The notes beneath the pieces are model-generated. The model was not told the origin of the DNA and ran no database searches. It saw only the letters and a list, made by a program, of their open reading frames with translations. A DNA stretch of 64,000 nucleotides from Alkalilimnicola ehrlichii (GTDB lineage: Bacteria; Pseudomonadota; Gammaproteobacteria; Nitrococcales; AK92), in assembly GCF_003399765.1 (NCBI RefSeq), contig NZ_NFZV01000016.1, positions 1-64,000 on the forward strand, given 5' to 3'. The position numbers and the translations under genes are program-made. This document shows positions 46,244 to 57,438 of this stretch, piece after piece; within the stretch, counting starts at the first letter, position 1; the number at the start of each line of letters is the position of its first letter.

Positions 46244-48058
46244 TCATCGCCATAAACGCTCGGCAAGCCCGGAGCCGCGCTCGGCCGCGGCTTCGATGCC
46301 TTGCCGCAAAACACTCGCCCCACCCCACAGCTCTACATAGCTACGCGCGCGGGTGATCCCGGTGTAAATCAGATTACGATTAAGCACACGCGAGGCCTCT
46401 TCCGGCAGCACCATTAGCACGCGGGTAAATTCCGAACCCTGCGTTTTGTGCACCGTCATCGCGTACACGGTTTCATGAGCCGGCAGCCGCCCTGGGTGAA
46501 AGCGCCGGAGCGAGCCGTCGGCGCCCTGAAAAATACTCGCTTCGCGCCGCCCGCTTCCGGGTCCGGCAAGACCAAACCGATATCGCCGTTGAATAGCCGC
46601 AGGCTGTAGTCGTTCTCCGCGATCATCAACGGCCGGCCCGCGTACCAAGGCCCTTCACGTTGAATAAAGCCGCACTCGGCCAACGCGGTTTCGATCAAGG
46701 TATTCAGCCCTTCTACGCCACTACGCCCGCTACGGTGGGCGCATAGCACGCGAAACCCGGCAAAGGCTGCAAACACTTCGGCCGGCTCTCGCCCCTCCCG
46801 CACCGCTTGTAGGTAAGGGCGGTATTCGGTCACTGCGCGCGCAGGCAACGCAGCCGCCAGGGCTTTGTAATCCGGCACTCGATGCCAACCTAGCTCCGGA
46901 TCGCCATCGCCCTCCAACAACGCCAGTGCGGCTTCGGCCTCGCCGTCGTTGATCAGGCGCGCCAACCGCCCGATACCGCCATCGCCCTGAAAACGCCGGC
47001 TGTGGCGCAGCAAAACAATGGCATCGGCAATCGGCGGACGCTTGTCGGCCAAAGCCGGTACCGCTTCGCCGGTTAATGCCGCCAGCGTCTCCGCCGCCGG
47101 TGCGGAAAACCCGGCTCGGCAGCGCAAATATCGCCCAGCACCGAACCCGCTCCCACCGAGGCCAACTGGTCCTTATCGCCCAGCAGAATAAGGCGCGCCC
47201 CTTGCGGCAGGGCACTAACCAGCTTTGCCATGAGCGCCAGGTCGACCATGGAGGCCTCATCGACCACCAGCACGTCTAAAGGCAGCGGATTATCCGGCCC
47301 ATGCCGAAAGTGCACCGAGCCCGGACGCACGCCAAGCAAACGGTGGACGGTGGCTGCCTGCTCCGGAATCGCCGCCAAGCTAGCTTCCGGGAGCGGCAGG
47401 TGAGCTTTCGCCGCCCGAATCGACTCCTCAAGCCGTACCGCAGCCTTGCCGGTCGGGGCCGCTAGGCCGATGGCTAACGGTTTGGCCGGATTTGCCCCAC
47501 CAACAAGGCAAGAATCCGCACCACCGTGTGCGTTTTACCGGTACCGGGGCCGCCGGAGACCACGCAAAACTGACGCAGCACCGCCGCGGCGGCGGCCAGT
47601 TTTTGCCAATCGACCTCCGCCCCCGGCGGCGGAAACAAGGTAGCGACATCGGCCTTTAACCGCTCTTGGTCGACCGGCATTCGCGCCTGTACGCGCGCGT
47701 TCAAGGCCTCCGCCAAGCGGCATTCGTACGCCCAGTAGCGATACAAATAAAGCCGGTTACCATCGAGAATCAACGGCGCCCACTGGCCTGGCTCGGCAAC
47801 CACAGGAGACGCCAGCAGAGCCTCCCGCCACGTTGCTAACGGCGGGGTTTCGATGCCCAGTTCAGACAACGTTGTGCCGGCAACTGCGTTTAGGTCGAGG
47901 CAGGTATGGCCGTCGCGCGTCCAGCGGCTGACAAGCATCGCCGCCCATTTCACCCACTCCGACGATGCGCCGGCGAATTGGTCGAGGAGTTCGCCAAAGT
48001 GACGATCCAAAGGCAGCAGGCCATCGTCGGCTTCGGCTATTGGCAACTCAAGCGACAT
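46244..48058 (-). CDS. recD: Exodeoxyribonuclease V alpha subunit RecD (three frameshifts)
   Basis: RecD is the 5'-3' helicase of RecBCD. Motifs seen are [14 protein letters not shown] (Walker A), [18 protein letters not shown] (Walker B), [20 protein letters not shown], and the C-terminal [19 protein letters not shown] with [16 protein letters not shown]. Three bases are missing: in an A3 run at 47491-47493 (restores [22 protein letters not shown]), in the G3T4 region at 47106-47112, and in a T5 run at 46529-46533 (restores the HKTQGSEF frame). With them the protein is 605 residues, a normal length. It overlaps recB by 11 nt. Confidence 0.9.
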
Positions 48059-51000
48059 CGAACGCGCCCTCCCACTCGCCCGTCGCGAGATACTGATCCA
48101 GCGCTTCTATAAGCGCTTGCGGCGGCCGGTCGGCAAACACGCCGTAAGCCGGACCGTGCTCGGGCGATAAGCCCCGTAAGAACAAATAAAACACGCCGCC
48201 GATATGCGTTTCGTAGCGATAGTCCGGCAAGCGCGTACGCAGGTAGCGGTGCAAGGCAACGAGGTACACCAAGTATTGGAGGTGATAACCGTGCTCAGCC
48301 ATGGCGATGCCGAGCCGTTCGCGCGCGTAATCCTCCAACCGAGCGCCTAACCAGTTGGATTTATAATCGACCAGGTAGTAACGCCCCTCCTGCTCGAAAA
48401 TAAGATCGATAAATCCCTTCATGTAGCCGCGCCGGACGGCGAACTCCAAACGCCCGATTCGCTCTGGCAGACCCCATTCCGTCCCGAAGCCGAACTCATC
48501 GAGCAAACGGCGCAACATCTCAGCGCGTAATCCCGCCAGCGGATAGTAGAACTCCAACTCGTCCAGGCGCTGGTGCCGCTCGATCTGCCGCAAGCGGATG
48601 CGTCCTTCGTCGTCCAGAGCCGTATTCCGCACACCCGCCAGCATCGTCGCGACAACCGGCTCGCGCTCCGCCTCAAAGCCGTGGCGCAGCAAGGTCTCGC
48701 GAATCAACTCGGCATGCTCGGACTCCGTGAACGAGCAATGCTCCAAAATGTCGTGCAGACACGTACCGGCTCGCCCCCGCGGGGAAAACCGAAAACCCCT
48801 TCCGCGTCGGCGAACTCGATCGGCGGCTTCTCGCTCGGGGCCGGATCGTAGTCCGGCAATTCGGCTTGACTGCTATGGCGTGCCAGCGCGGAGAAGCTGG
48901 TAATCTCCCAACTGCGTCGCAGCGAGCCGGTAAAACGCCGCGCCACCAAAACCTCCCCTACCTCGGCCGCAGCGAGCAACTGCCCCGTATGCTCCGGCAA
49001 CGGATCGACAGCAACCGCTCCCTCGGCCACCGCCTCCAAGGCCGCCAAGTCGGCACGCAACTCGTCGCTGGAACGGGCATTAACGTGGGCACGCAAGCGT
49101 GCCAGCGGCCCGCCCTCGCCGGCGGGCGGCGAATGCAGTAGCCACGCCATGCCCGACTCACCAACCCCGTTGCACTTGCCCCAGGCGATATAACAGCGGT
49201 GCTTGGCGCGGGTCAGAGCCACATAAGCCAAACGCAAATCCTCCGCCAGGCCTTCCTCGGCGGCAAGCTCAAGCGCCCGCTCTCGACGCGGCGAACCGAA
49301 ATCGAGCACCGTCTGCCGATCCCGCTCCGGCTCGTGGTAACTCACGACCAGCTCTTCCTGAGCCTTGCCGCCGCTCCAGAGAAACGGGCAGAAGACGACC
49401 GGATACTCCAGGCCCTTCGAGGCATGAATCGTAACGATCTTCACCAGCTTATCGTCGCTTTCCAGGCGCAGCTCGGCCGCTTCGTCGGCCGCCGGCCGCG
49501 CCGGCGCTCGGCAAACCAATTCAACAAGCCTTCGATACCGTCGCCGGTAGCCGTTGCGCGGCTTTGCAGCAATTCGGCCAGATGCTGAACATTGGTCAGG
49601 CGCCGTTCGCCGTCGCGATAGCTCAATAAGCGCTCGGCAACGCCTTCCCGCCGCAGAAACAAGCGGAAGAAGCGCATAAAGCCCTGATCGCGCCACAACT
49701 GGTGGTAGTCGTGAAACCGCTCTACCCAGGCGTTCCAAGCCGTTTCGTCCTCGCCTAACGCGAGCAGCTGCGGGCCGTTTATCCCAAGCATGTCGGTCGT
49801 CATCGCCGCGCGTAGCAGCGACTCCCGCCCAGGCTCGGCAACCGCGAGTAACAACCGCTCCAGCTCGTCGGCTTCCAAGGAAAGATAAACCGTCGCTTTC
49901 GACTGCTGTACGCTGGCAACGCCGCGCCGCTGCAGCGCTAACCGCACCGCTTCCGCCTGATAATGCTTCCGCACCAAGACGGCGATGTCCCCACCTTCCA
50001 GCGCTCGCTCGCCGATACAGGCCTTGCCTTGCTGCGCAAGCTGTAACAAGCGAGCTATCTCACCGGCTACCGCCTCGACGATCTCGGCTTCGGCGCGCCC
50101 TTTGGCCCGCGCTTTCTCCCCTTTCTTGGCAGGCTCTCCGGGCAGAAACCAAAACTGTAGCGGCGGTTTAACGTTCCCGTTTTCGGTCAACGTAGGCCGT
50201 GCGCCCGGCGGGCTGTCGACCGCCTCGTAGTCAATCGCATCCAGCAAAAACGGCTGGGCGGGCCGTTGAAACACCGCATTCACCGCGGCGATCAACGGCG
50301 CGTCCGAGCGGCGGTTAGTGCTCAAGGTATAGCGTTCGGGCGCATCGTGCTTAGCCGCCAGATAGGCGAAAACATCGGCGCCACGAAAGCTATAGATCGC
50401 CTGTTTGGGGTCGCCGACAAGAAACACCGGCGCCCCGGCTTCGCGAAAAACCGTACGGAAAATCTCATATTGAACGGGGTCGGTATCCTGAAACTCGTCG
50501 ATCAACGCTGCGCGGTAGCGGCGCCTTAAGCTCTCGGTTAGCGTTGCCGCCGCCGGCCCTCGCAACGCGCCGTATAGGTTTGCCAGCAAATCGTCGAAAG
50601 CCTGCACCCGTTGACGGCGTTTACGCACCGGCAGCTCGTGGCGCAAATACGCCAAGCCTTCCATAACGAAAGCGGCCAGGCGCTTGTCGTTGATCTGCTC
50701 AAAATCCCGCTGCGCCTCGTGCAGGCGCTCGCAGAGGGCGAAAAACGGATGCTGCGGCGGCTGATGACCTTTTTTCACCGAATCCGCAAGATAGCTAGTC
50801 GTAAACCGCTCGAACTCGTCGAAACAGCTGTGATCTTCCGGCGCCTCGGTAAGATAGGCCGCCATCGACTCAAGCCAGCTCGGTATTCGCTCCAAAGCAT
50901 AGCGGCGCCGATTCAAGCCAGGGTCGGTCAGCAGCAGTTCCTCGACTTCGGCGCGCATCGTCTGCCAGGCTTCCCGCACATTTTCCCAGGCAACCCGCAG

Positions 51001-51644
51001 TTGCTCGCCGGCCACCACCGGATCGACGGGGCCTACCGGCCCGTCCAGTTCGGCATAGCTACGGCTTAAGTGCGGCGCGAGCTTGTCGGCCAGTTTCTCC
51101 GGCGTCCACTGTTTCTTTAGCAGATAGGCGATAAAAGGCGGCTCGGCCTGCGCTAGCTGTCGTCGCCAATAATCGTCGACGACTTGTTGCACCAAATCGC
51201 TTTGATCGGCCTCCAGTTCGGCTTCGAACGGCATACCGCTCTCGAATGCATGCTCGGACAAGGCCTGCTGGCAAAGCTGTGAATGGTAAAAACCGCCGCC
51301 TGATCGAATTCGACCACCGCGCGCTCCAAACGCCGGACAGCCTGCTCCGGGTCGGGGCAGCGTTCGATCAGCTCGGCGAGGAATTCTTCTTTGCTGTCGC
51401 CGGCCAGAAAGTCATTCCGTGCAGCTACTAATCGTTGGCGTATCCGCTCGCGCAATTCGGCGGTGGCCGCTTTGGTGAACGTCACCACCAGAATCTGTTC
51501 GACCGGCAAGCCGGTTTCTACCACCAGGCGCAGATACAAACCGGCGATGGTATACGTCTTACCGGTACCGGCACTGGCTTCGATTAACTTGATGCCGGCT
51601 CGAAGAATATCCGGATCATGCAGCGGATGAACGGCTTCAGACAT
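48048..51644 (-). CDS. recB: Exodeoxyribonuclease V beta subunit RecB (three frameshifts)
   Basis: RecB combines a 3'-5' UvrD-type helicase with the nuclease of RecBCD. It has IEASAGTGKTYTI (Walker A), AALIDEFQDTDPVQYEIFR, VGDPKQAIYSFRGADVFAYL, TIHASKGLEYPVVF and YVALTRAKHRCYIAWG. The nuclease domain ends with GFIDLIFEQEGRYYLVDYKSNWLG (Asp-Lys active site). Bases are missing in a T3 run at 51273-51275 (restores HSFCQQALSEHAF), near 49490-49505, and in a G5 run at 48774-48778. Adding them gives 1199 residues. GGAGGAGG precedes the ATG. It overlaps recC by 8 nt. Confidence 0.92.
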
Positions 51645-54600
51645 CGTTCACCTCCTCCAACGCGGCCACCAGCGGCGCGAACACCCGTCGCCCCCACTGT
51701 TCGAACGCTTCATCGATAGGATCGCGATCCAGGAAGGCGAGCCGGCAGTAGGCTTCCTCGCACTCGCCCGCTTGATTGTGATTGCCGAACCAAGGTTTGG
51801 CCGCCGCTTTCAGTAAATCGGTTTTCTCGGCGCGCAGCGCTAAGAACAGCTCGAAACTGGAACGCGGGAAAAACGGCAGCGGCCGCTGCAACCCTTCCCA
51901 GTATCCGGTCAGCAAGTCAACCAGCAGTGCCTCCGCCTTCGCCACCGGCCGCAGTTTTAAACCGCCTTCCTCGCTCCACCAGTAGCTGACAGGCGCCACG
52001 CCTTGCGGCTGCACGACGCACAAGGCCAAATGGTTAAGCCACCAGTCCAGCAGGAATTTCGTTCGCAAGGCCCCGTAGCGATAGGAGTACCGACCTTGCG
52101 GGCTGAGATGATTAAGCGCTCCGCTGAGCCGGAACTCGCCAAGTGCCAACCGAAACGGTTGCGGCGCTAACAGCTCGCTCGGCAGAAAACGCGCCAGGCT
52201 ACTAGCAAAACGCTGAGCCTTGCCCGCCTCGCGGCGCAATAAAACCTCTCCCGCTTCGCCATGCGGCAAATAGCCGGTGGCGCGGCCGAGCTCTAGCAAA
52301 TCCGTTTCGCCGTGGCGCGCCGCCGCCAATAAATCCTGCCCTAGCGCCCAACGACTTAAACCGTCGAGCGCGAAAGGCTCGCGGGTATCCAAGAGCCCGT
52401 CTTTGTGATCGAAGCTCACCCCCAGCCGTTGCTTCAATAGATATTCGCAGGGATGGGCCCAGAAACGGCTCAATTGCTCCAGGCTCACATCGCGCCATTC
52501 CGCGCTCGGCTCGGGCAGAGGCTCCGGCACGAAGCTTTGCGGCTCCTGCGTACCGCGCCCGCTGACCGCGCTGGCACCGCAAAGATGCTCGGCGTAACTG
52601 AACAAGCGCACCGATTCTTCCTGCGCGGCTTGCTGGAAGTAGGCTTGACTAAACGGCTGCAGACGGTGCTGTGTCACCAAGCGGGAACGCAAAGCCCCGC
52701 CATCCTCGGCCGTCCAGCCGAGTTCGATCATATCCAGCAGTTCATCGACCAGTACCGATGGCGGTAAGGGGCTATTGTCGCGAACGCTTTGCCCGATATA
52801 GCTCAGATAAAAACACCGGCGGGCCGACAGCAGCGCTTCTAGGAACAGATAGCGGTCTTCGCCGCGCGGCGAGCGATCCCCTCGGCGAGGCTTCTGAGCC
52901 ACCAGATCGAACCGGCCGGCCGGTGCTGACGCGGATACTCGCCGTCGTTCACGCCGATCAAGCAAACCACTTCGAAGGGAATGCTGCGCATCGGCACCAT
53001 CGCGCAGAAGGTCACTCCGCCGCCAAGAAAACTTCCCGCCCGCCCGGCGGCCGACAACGCTCCCCGCAGATGACTCAACACGACCGCCAGCGACAACGCT
53101 TCGTCGCAACCGCCCGCCTCGACCTCGGCCCGCAGGTCCGCTAATGCTTCGCGAATAGCCTGTAGCGCGGTTTCCTCCCCCTCATCGCCGAGGAAAAAGC
53201 GCTCCAGCACCTGATTTAATGCCAACTGCCAGTCGGCGGCGCTGCGTTTGCCGGCCAGGCTGGCCGGCAAACGAAACAAGTTCTCCAGAAACTCGGCCAG
53301 GCGGCCGGCCAACTCGGCAACGCCGCCTTCGACTTCATCGAAGGGTAATGTCCCCGCAAACAAGCGCCGTTCATCGCCCGGCAACGCATAGCCGAGCAAC
53401 ATCCGCCGCAAGCCCGCACGCCAGCTATTCGCTTCCTCCGCCGGCAACTCCAGCTCCGCCCGGTGCGCGGCATCGACGCCCCAACGGATACCATTACGCC
53501 GGATCCAGTCATGCAAGCGCGGCAGCTCATGCTCGTCTATATCGAAGCGCCGCTGCACGGCGGGCAGCGCCAGGAGGCTGGTGACCTGATCGGCATCGAA
53601 GCGGCTTTCCACCAGTTCGAGCAGTTGCAGAAACGCCTCCGCGACCGGCTCTTCGGCCCGTAGACTACGGTCGGCGATCGTATACGGAATCCGATGCGGT
53701 TCGGCTGTCCCGAACACCGCTTCGATGTAAGGCACGTAAGCTTCGATGTCGGGCGTCATCACCACGACATCGGCCGGGGTCAAATCGGGATAACCGTCAA
53801 ACAACGCCAAAAGCTGGTCGTGCAGGACTTCCAACTCCCGCATCCGGCTATGGCAATTATGTACTTGCACCGAGTTGTCGGCAGCTGCCAGCATCGTCCG
53901 CTCGCCATCCTCGCCCCGGTTGCGCAGCTCAAGTATATCCAGCTGTAAACCGCCGAGCAGGCTATCGCCGGCCGGTGGCTCGTACAAAGCCTCTTCTTCC
54001 GGCCCCTGGTCGAGCAGCAACTCGTGAAAATCGCGCCCCTGCCTCCCTAGGGAAGCCAGCAATTTATTCCCCGTCGCCAGATAAAGCGCCTCAGGGTCGG
54101 CATCGGCGGCTTGACGGTAGATCTCCCGTTCCGAGCGCAAATCGCCCCAGTAGTCCTCGGTCGGGCTGAGTAAAAAGAGATGAATCGGAATGTGGCGACC
54201 AAGCTCGGTCAACAAGGTCAGGAGCGGCGGCGGCAAATTGCTCAGGCCGAACACGGAAAGCCGCGCGGGTAGTTTATCCGCCGCCACCTCGCCGCTGCGT
54301 AATGCCGTCAAACACCGCTCCAGCAAGGCGGCGCGATGCGCACCGCCCGCTTCGGTCAAGCGCCGCCACAAGCGGGCCTGCCAGTGGTCTTCTTCACCCT
54401 GCTCCCAGGCCAAGATCCAATCCGGCCGGTAAACCAGATATTGGTCGAAAACGTCGGCTAAGCGGCGTGCCAATTCATAGCGGGCCAGCTCGTCGCCACC
54501 GTGGAGATAATGCGCTAATGGCTCGAAGCCGGGCTCTTCCTTTAGCTGCGGCAACACACTCATCAGCCGCCAGGTTAGAATATCCGGGTTGTAGACGGAG

Positions 54601-54845
54601 CGCTCCGGCACTTCCGCTAGCAGCGTACAGAAGAGCTCCCAGGTATAAGCCGCCGGGTAAGGAAAACGTAAGTTCGCACAGACGCCGTTGCGCTCGGCCA
54701 GACGCAGGGCCAGCCAGCGCGCCATTCCGTTGCTTTGTACCAACACGGTTTCCGGTGCTAGCGGCGAGCCGGCCGGCATTTGCGTCAGCAGGGCCAACCC
54801 GTCAGCCAGACTTTCCAGACGGTTGCTATGGTAGAGCTGGAGCAT
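51637..54845 (-). CDS. recC: Exodeoxyribonuclease V gamma subunit RecC (frameshifted)
   Basis: RecC is the inactive-helicase scaffold that recognises Chi in RecBCD. It begins MLQLYHSNRLESLADGLALL and contains LVQSNGMARWLALRLAERNG, LSVFGLSNLPPPLLTLLTELG and PFEVVCLIGVNDGEYPRQHRPAG, all RecC signatures. One base is missing near 52909-52913; adding it yields GFDLVAQKPRRGDRSPRGEDRYLFLEALLSARR and 1069 residues. It is the first gene of a recC-recB-recD operon on the minus strand. The ribosome site is weak; the ATG was chosen by homology of the N-terminus. A yigZ gene is divergent upstream. Confidence 0.9.
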
Positions 54846-55009
54846 ATGCGGACTACTCAAACCTGCTGCATACAGCAAAAAAACGGTTTACGGTCGATGT
54901 CGTGACTCAAGAATGCCTAGGACGCGCCCGCCGAAGGCGAGGTCTTCTACTTCTTGTACCGATGATACGCTGTGAACCGAGTTTTTTCAGCGAACCAAGA
55001 GACACGTTT

Positions 55010-55639
55010 ATGAGCCTGGTTCCGGCACACAACCTGGAAAGGGAAATCGAGATCAAAAAGAGCCGCTTTATCGCACGTGCGGTTCCCGTCGCCGACCGCG
55101 AGCAAGCGATGGCGGCGGTGGCGCAAGCGCGCCGCGACCACCCGACCGCTCGCCACCACTGCTGGGCATACCTACTCGGGAAGCCGGAATCGGCCAGTGC
55201 CGCCATGAGCGACGACGGCGAGCCAAGCGGTACGGCCGGCAAACCGATACTGAACGTTATTCAGCACAAACGAATCGGGGACGTTATCGTGGTCGTGATT
55301 CGTTACTTCGGCGGCATCAAACTCGGTGCCGGAGGGTTGGTGCGCGCCTACGCCGGTGCCACGGAAGCCGTTTTGGCCGACCTCCCGCTGGTCGAGCACC
55401 AACCGCGCATCAGTATGCAGCTGGCGCTCGACTTTGCCCAGGAACAGGCGGTGCGTCACTGGGCAAGCGCTCACGAAGCCAGCGTCGGTGCTGTCGACTA
55501 CGGCCAGCGCGTCGGCCTTTGGCTGACGCTACCGGAAACCGCCGCATCCGAACTGACGGCTTTTGCCAAGCGAACGGCATCGAGATCGTCGCCGGCGGAT
55601 AAAGGTCTTTTGCCCGGCGGGCCCCTACACTATAGTTAG
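55010..55639 (+). CDS. yigZ: YigZ/IMPACT-family protein
   Basis: The 209-residue protein contains EIKKSRFIARAVPVADREQAMAAVAQARRDHPTARHHCWAYLLG and DDGEPSGTAGKPILNVI, then VVVIRYFGGIKLGAGGLVRAYAGA, the signature of the YigZ/UPF0029 family, implicated in translation or stress responses in other organisms. The ATG was chosen because the family starts a few residues upstream of the conserved block; the open frame continues far upstream without homology across the recC promoter. The frame is intact. Confidence 0.87.
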   Translation: MSLVPAHNLEREIEIKKSRFIARAVPVADREQAMAAVAQARRDHPTARHHCWAYLLGKPESASAAMSDDGEPSGTAGKPILNVIQHKRIGDVIVVVIRYFGGIKLGAGGLVRAYAGATEAVLADLPLVEHQPRISMQLALDFAQEQAVRHWASAHEASVGAVDYGQRVGLWLTLPETAASELTAFAKRTASRSSPADKGLLPGGPLHYS

Positions 55640-55672
55640 GCCCATCAATTGCTCAATGACGAAACAACGCCC

Positions 55673-56041
55673 ATGGCTGCCCGACTACTGAACTTGGCCC
55701 ATCTCCCCGAGGACGAGATCGCGGAGATTCGCGAGCTGCTCGAACAACACAACATCGACTTCTATGAAACCCCACCCAACCGCTGGGGCTTCAACCAAGG
55801 CGCCATCTGGCTGCACGATGCCAACCAAAAACCGGAAGCCAAGCGCTTACTGGATGAGTACCAGCGCGAACGTTTGCGCAAAGCGCGCGCCGATTACGAA
55901 GAGCGCAAACGCGCCGGTGCGGTAGAAACCATCGGCGACCGTTTTCGGCAAAACCCACTGCGCTTTGTGCTCTATATCGCCATCATCGGCGCCATTCTCT
56001 ATTTAACCCTAATGCCCTTTATCCACCTGATCACCGGCTAG
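55673..56041 (+). CDS. DUF6164-type protein with C-terminal membrane helix
   Basis: The 122-residue protein begins MAARLLNLAHLPEDEIAEIRELLEQHNIDFYETPPNRWGFNQGAIWL, which I recognise as the DUF6164 pattern (ACT-like fold around residues 1-60), followed by an Arg/Glu-rich helix and one membrane segment at the C-terminus (LRFVLYIAIIGAILYLTLMPFI). A TTG eight codons upstream is a possible start, but neither has a convincing ribosome site. It follows yigZ by 33 nt. The function is unknown. Confidence 0.75.
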   Translation: MAARLLNLAHLPEDEIAEIRELLEQHNIDFYETPPNRWGFNQGAIWLHDANQKPEAKRLLDEYQRERLRKARADYEERKRAGAVETIGDRFRQNPLRFVLYIAIIGAILYLTLMPFIHLITG

Positions 56042-56124
56042 CAAGCGATGGTGGCCGATCGCCTTTCACTTTGCCTGCGGGAGTACTAGCTCGCGAAACC
56101 GACGATATGGCAGCCACCGCCGCC

Positions 56125-57143
56125 TTAATCCGCGTGAGCTGCCGCGTCGAGCCAGTCTAGATACTCCGCATAACTGGCAAGCCGCACCATACTATTCCTG
56201 ATCGGGGCGCTTAAACCGAGATAGTAGCGACGATGGCCTGCAATCGCTTCCGCCGGATGCAGGTAACGCTGCCACTGGCCGAACTCAGGCCGGTAGAACC
56301 CGTCCTCCGAGGGAAAGGCCGGCACGACCTTACGCTGCTGCAACTGCTCGGCCAACTCCGACGGGCAGTTTTGATCGGTGGCAATCTCCCACTGCGCTTG
56401 CATATCCTCTTCGGTGGCCACCACCAGCCGTCGTATCTCGCCCTCCGCCGTCAAGCAAACAAAACCGGTCGGCTCCGTGGTTAGATAATACTCGACCAGC
56501 GCCTGGCGCCGGAGTAAATCCTGAAAGTACGCCTGAAAGGCAGGGTCAAGCAAAAGCCGGCCGGCTCCGCTTGCAGGGTACGCGCCATAAATCGAGAGGT
56601 GGCACGCAGATACTCGTGCTGTAGCTCGCGGACGGTGGCGTTGATAAGCGCAGGCGCATTGTCGGCATTCTTGCGGATAAAGCGGTCGATCAGACCTTCG
56701 TTAAACGCCTGCACGGCAACTTTCTCGTCGACCACCCCGGTGAACAGTACCTTTTTCACTTTCGACGCGCGCAAGCGCCGGCAGAACTCCAAGCCGTCCA
56801 TTCCCGGCATATCGTAGTCCACCAGCACCACCGACACTTCGCGAAAACGATCCGGGTTGGAAACCTCCCGCTCTAGACGGGATACGTCGCAGCGAATCAG
56901 ATGCTCGCACCTCGCCGCATCCTTACCCTCGTAAGACAGCGAGAAGCACCGCCGGTACAGCGGTTCGCGCTGCTCCGACTCGGCCAGGAAATCCAGCGCC
57001 AGGCTAGGCGAGCTGAACAGGCGGTAAGCAAGGTCGTCGTCCAGCTCCAGGCTGATCTTGGCAAGAAAATCCGCATCGTCGTCCACCAAGGCAACCGTGG
57101 TAGGAAAATGATACGGCAGCACATCATCCGTTTTGCTCGACAT
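56125..57143 (-). CDS. Response regulator with an extra C-terminal domain (frameshifted)
   Basis: The receiver region has VALVDDDADFL (acidic pocket), VVLVDYDMPGMDGLEF (phospho-acceptor Asp in LVDYD), VLFTGV (Thr) and FIRKN (Lys). A long segment of about 60 residues is inserted before the acceptor strand, unlike short CheY receivers. The C-terminal 140 residues (AFQAYFQDLLRRQALVEYYL onward) form a domain with no DNA-binding motif, so the output is probably protein or enzyme control. One base is missing from the T4 run at 56552-56555, giving 339 residues after repair. It overlaps the damaged histidine kinase by 20 nt. Confidence 0.75.
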
Positions 57144-57418
57144 CGGCGACCCTCGGCAAAGTCAAAGTAAACTCGGTGTATTCGCCATAAACCGATCGGC
57201 AAGCGATGTTACCACCCAGAGTCTGCATCACCATCTTCGAGAACGACAAACCGACACCCGCGCCCTGCTCAGCGCTCAAGCTCGGAGGGTTTAAGACGCG
57301 GCTTACCCGCATTCATCAGCAGCATATCGATCATGCAGGTGGAATAACGCGCTTCGCGGTCGACCCGCTCCAATAACCCGCGCAACAGATCGAGATGCGC
57401 CTGCCGTACCCGCTTCAC
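57124..57418 (-). pseudogene. Remnant of the cognate sensor histidine kinase
   Basis: Two pieces of a histidine kinase remain: a dimerisation/ATP-domain lead-in reading AHLDLLRGLLERVDREARYSTCMIDMLLMNAG, and, after a stop at 57269-57271, the last ATP-binding motif GAGVGLSFSKMVMQTLGGNIACRSVYGEYTEFTLTLP. The pieces lie in different frames, and roughly 100 residues expected between them (N, G1 and F boxes) are absent. The sensor region and phospho-acceptor histidine upstream are also missing, replaced by the end of mksB 20 nt away. No single-base correction restores it. A deletion or a misassembly is likely. Confidence 0.7.
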
Positions 57419-57438
57419 CGGCAACCCTTCGCGGCGCG

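Noticed and set aside
46244-54845. Programmed frameshifting in recB, recC and recD
   Set aside because: No slippery heptamer with a downstream structure recurs at the breaks, and seven events in one operon are implausible; missing bases explain all.
54302-55009. Long upstream extension of the yigZ frame
   Set aside because: It is antisense to recC, has no homology and is Arg/Pro/Ser-rich; the family begins at the ATG at 55010.
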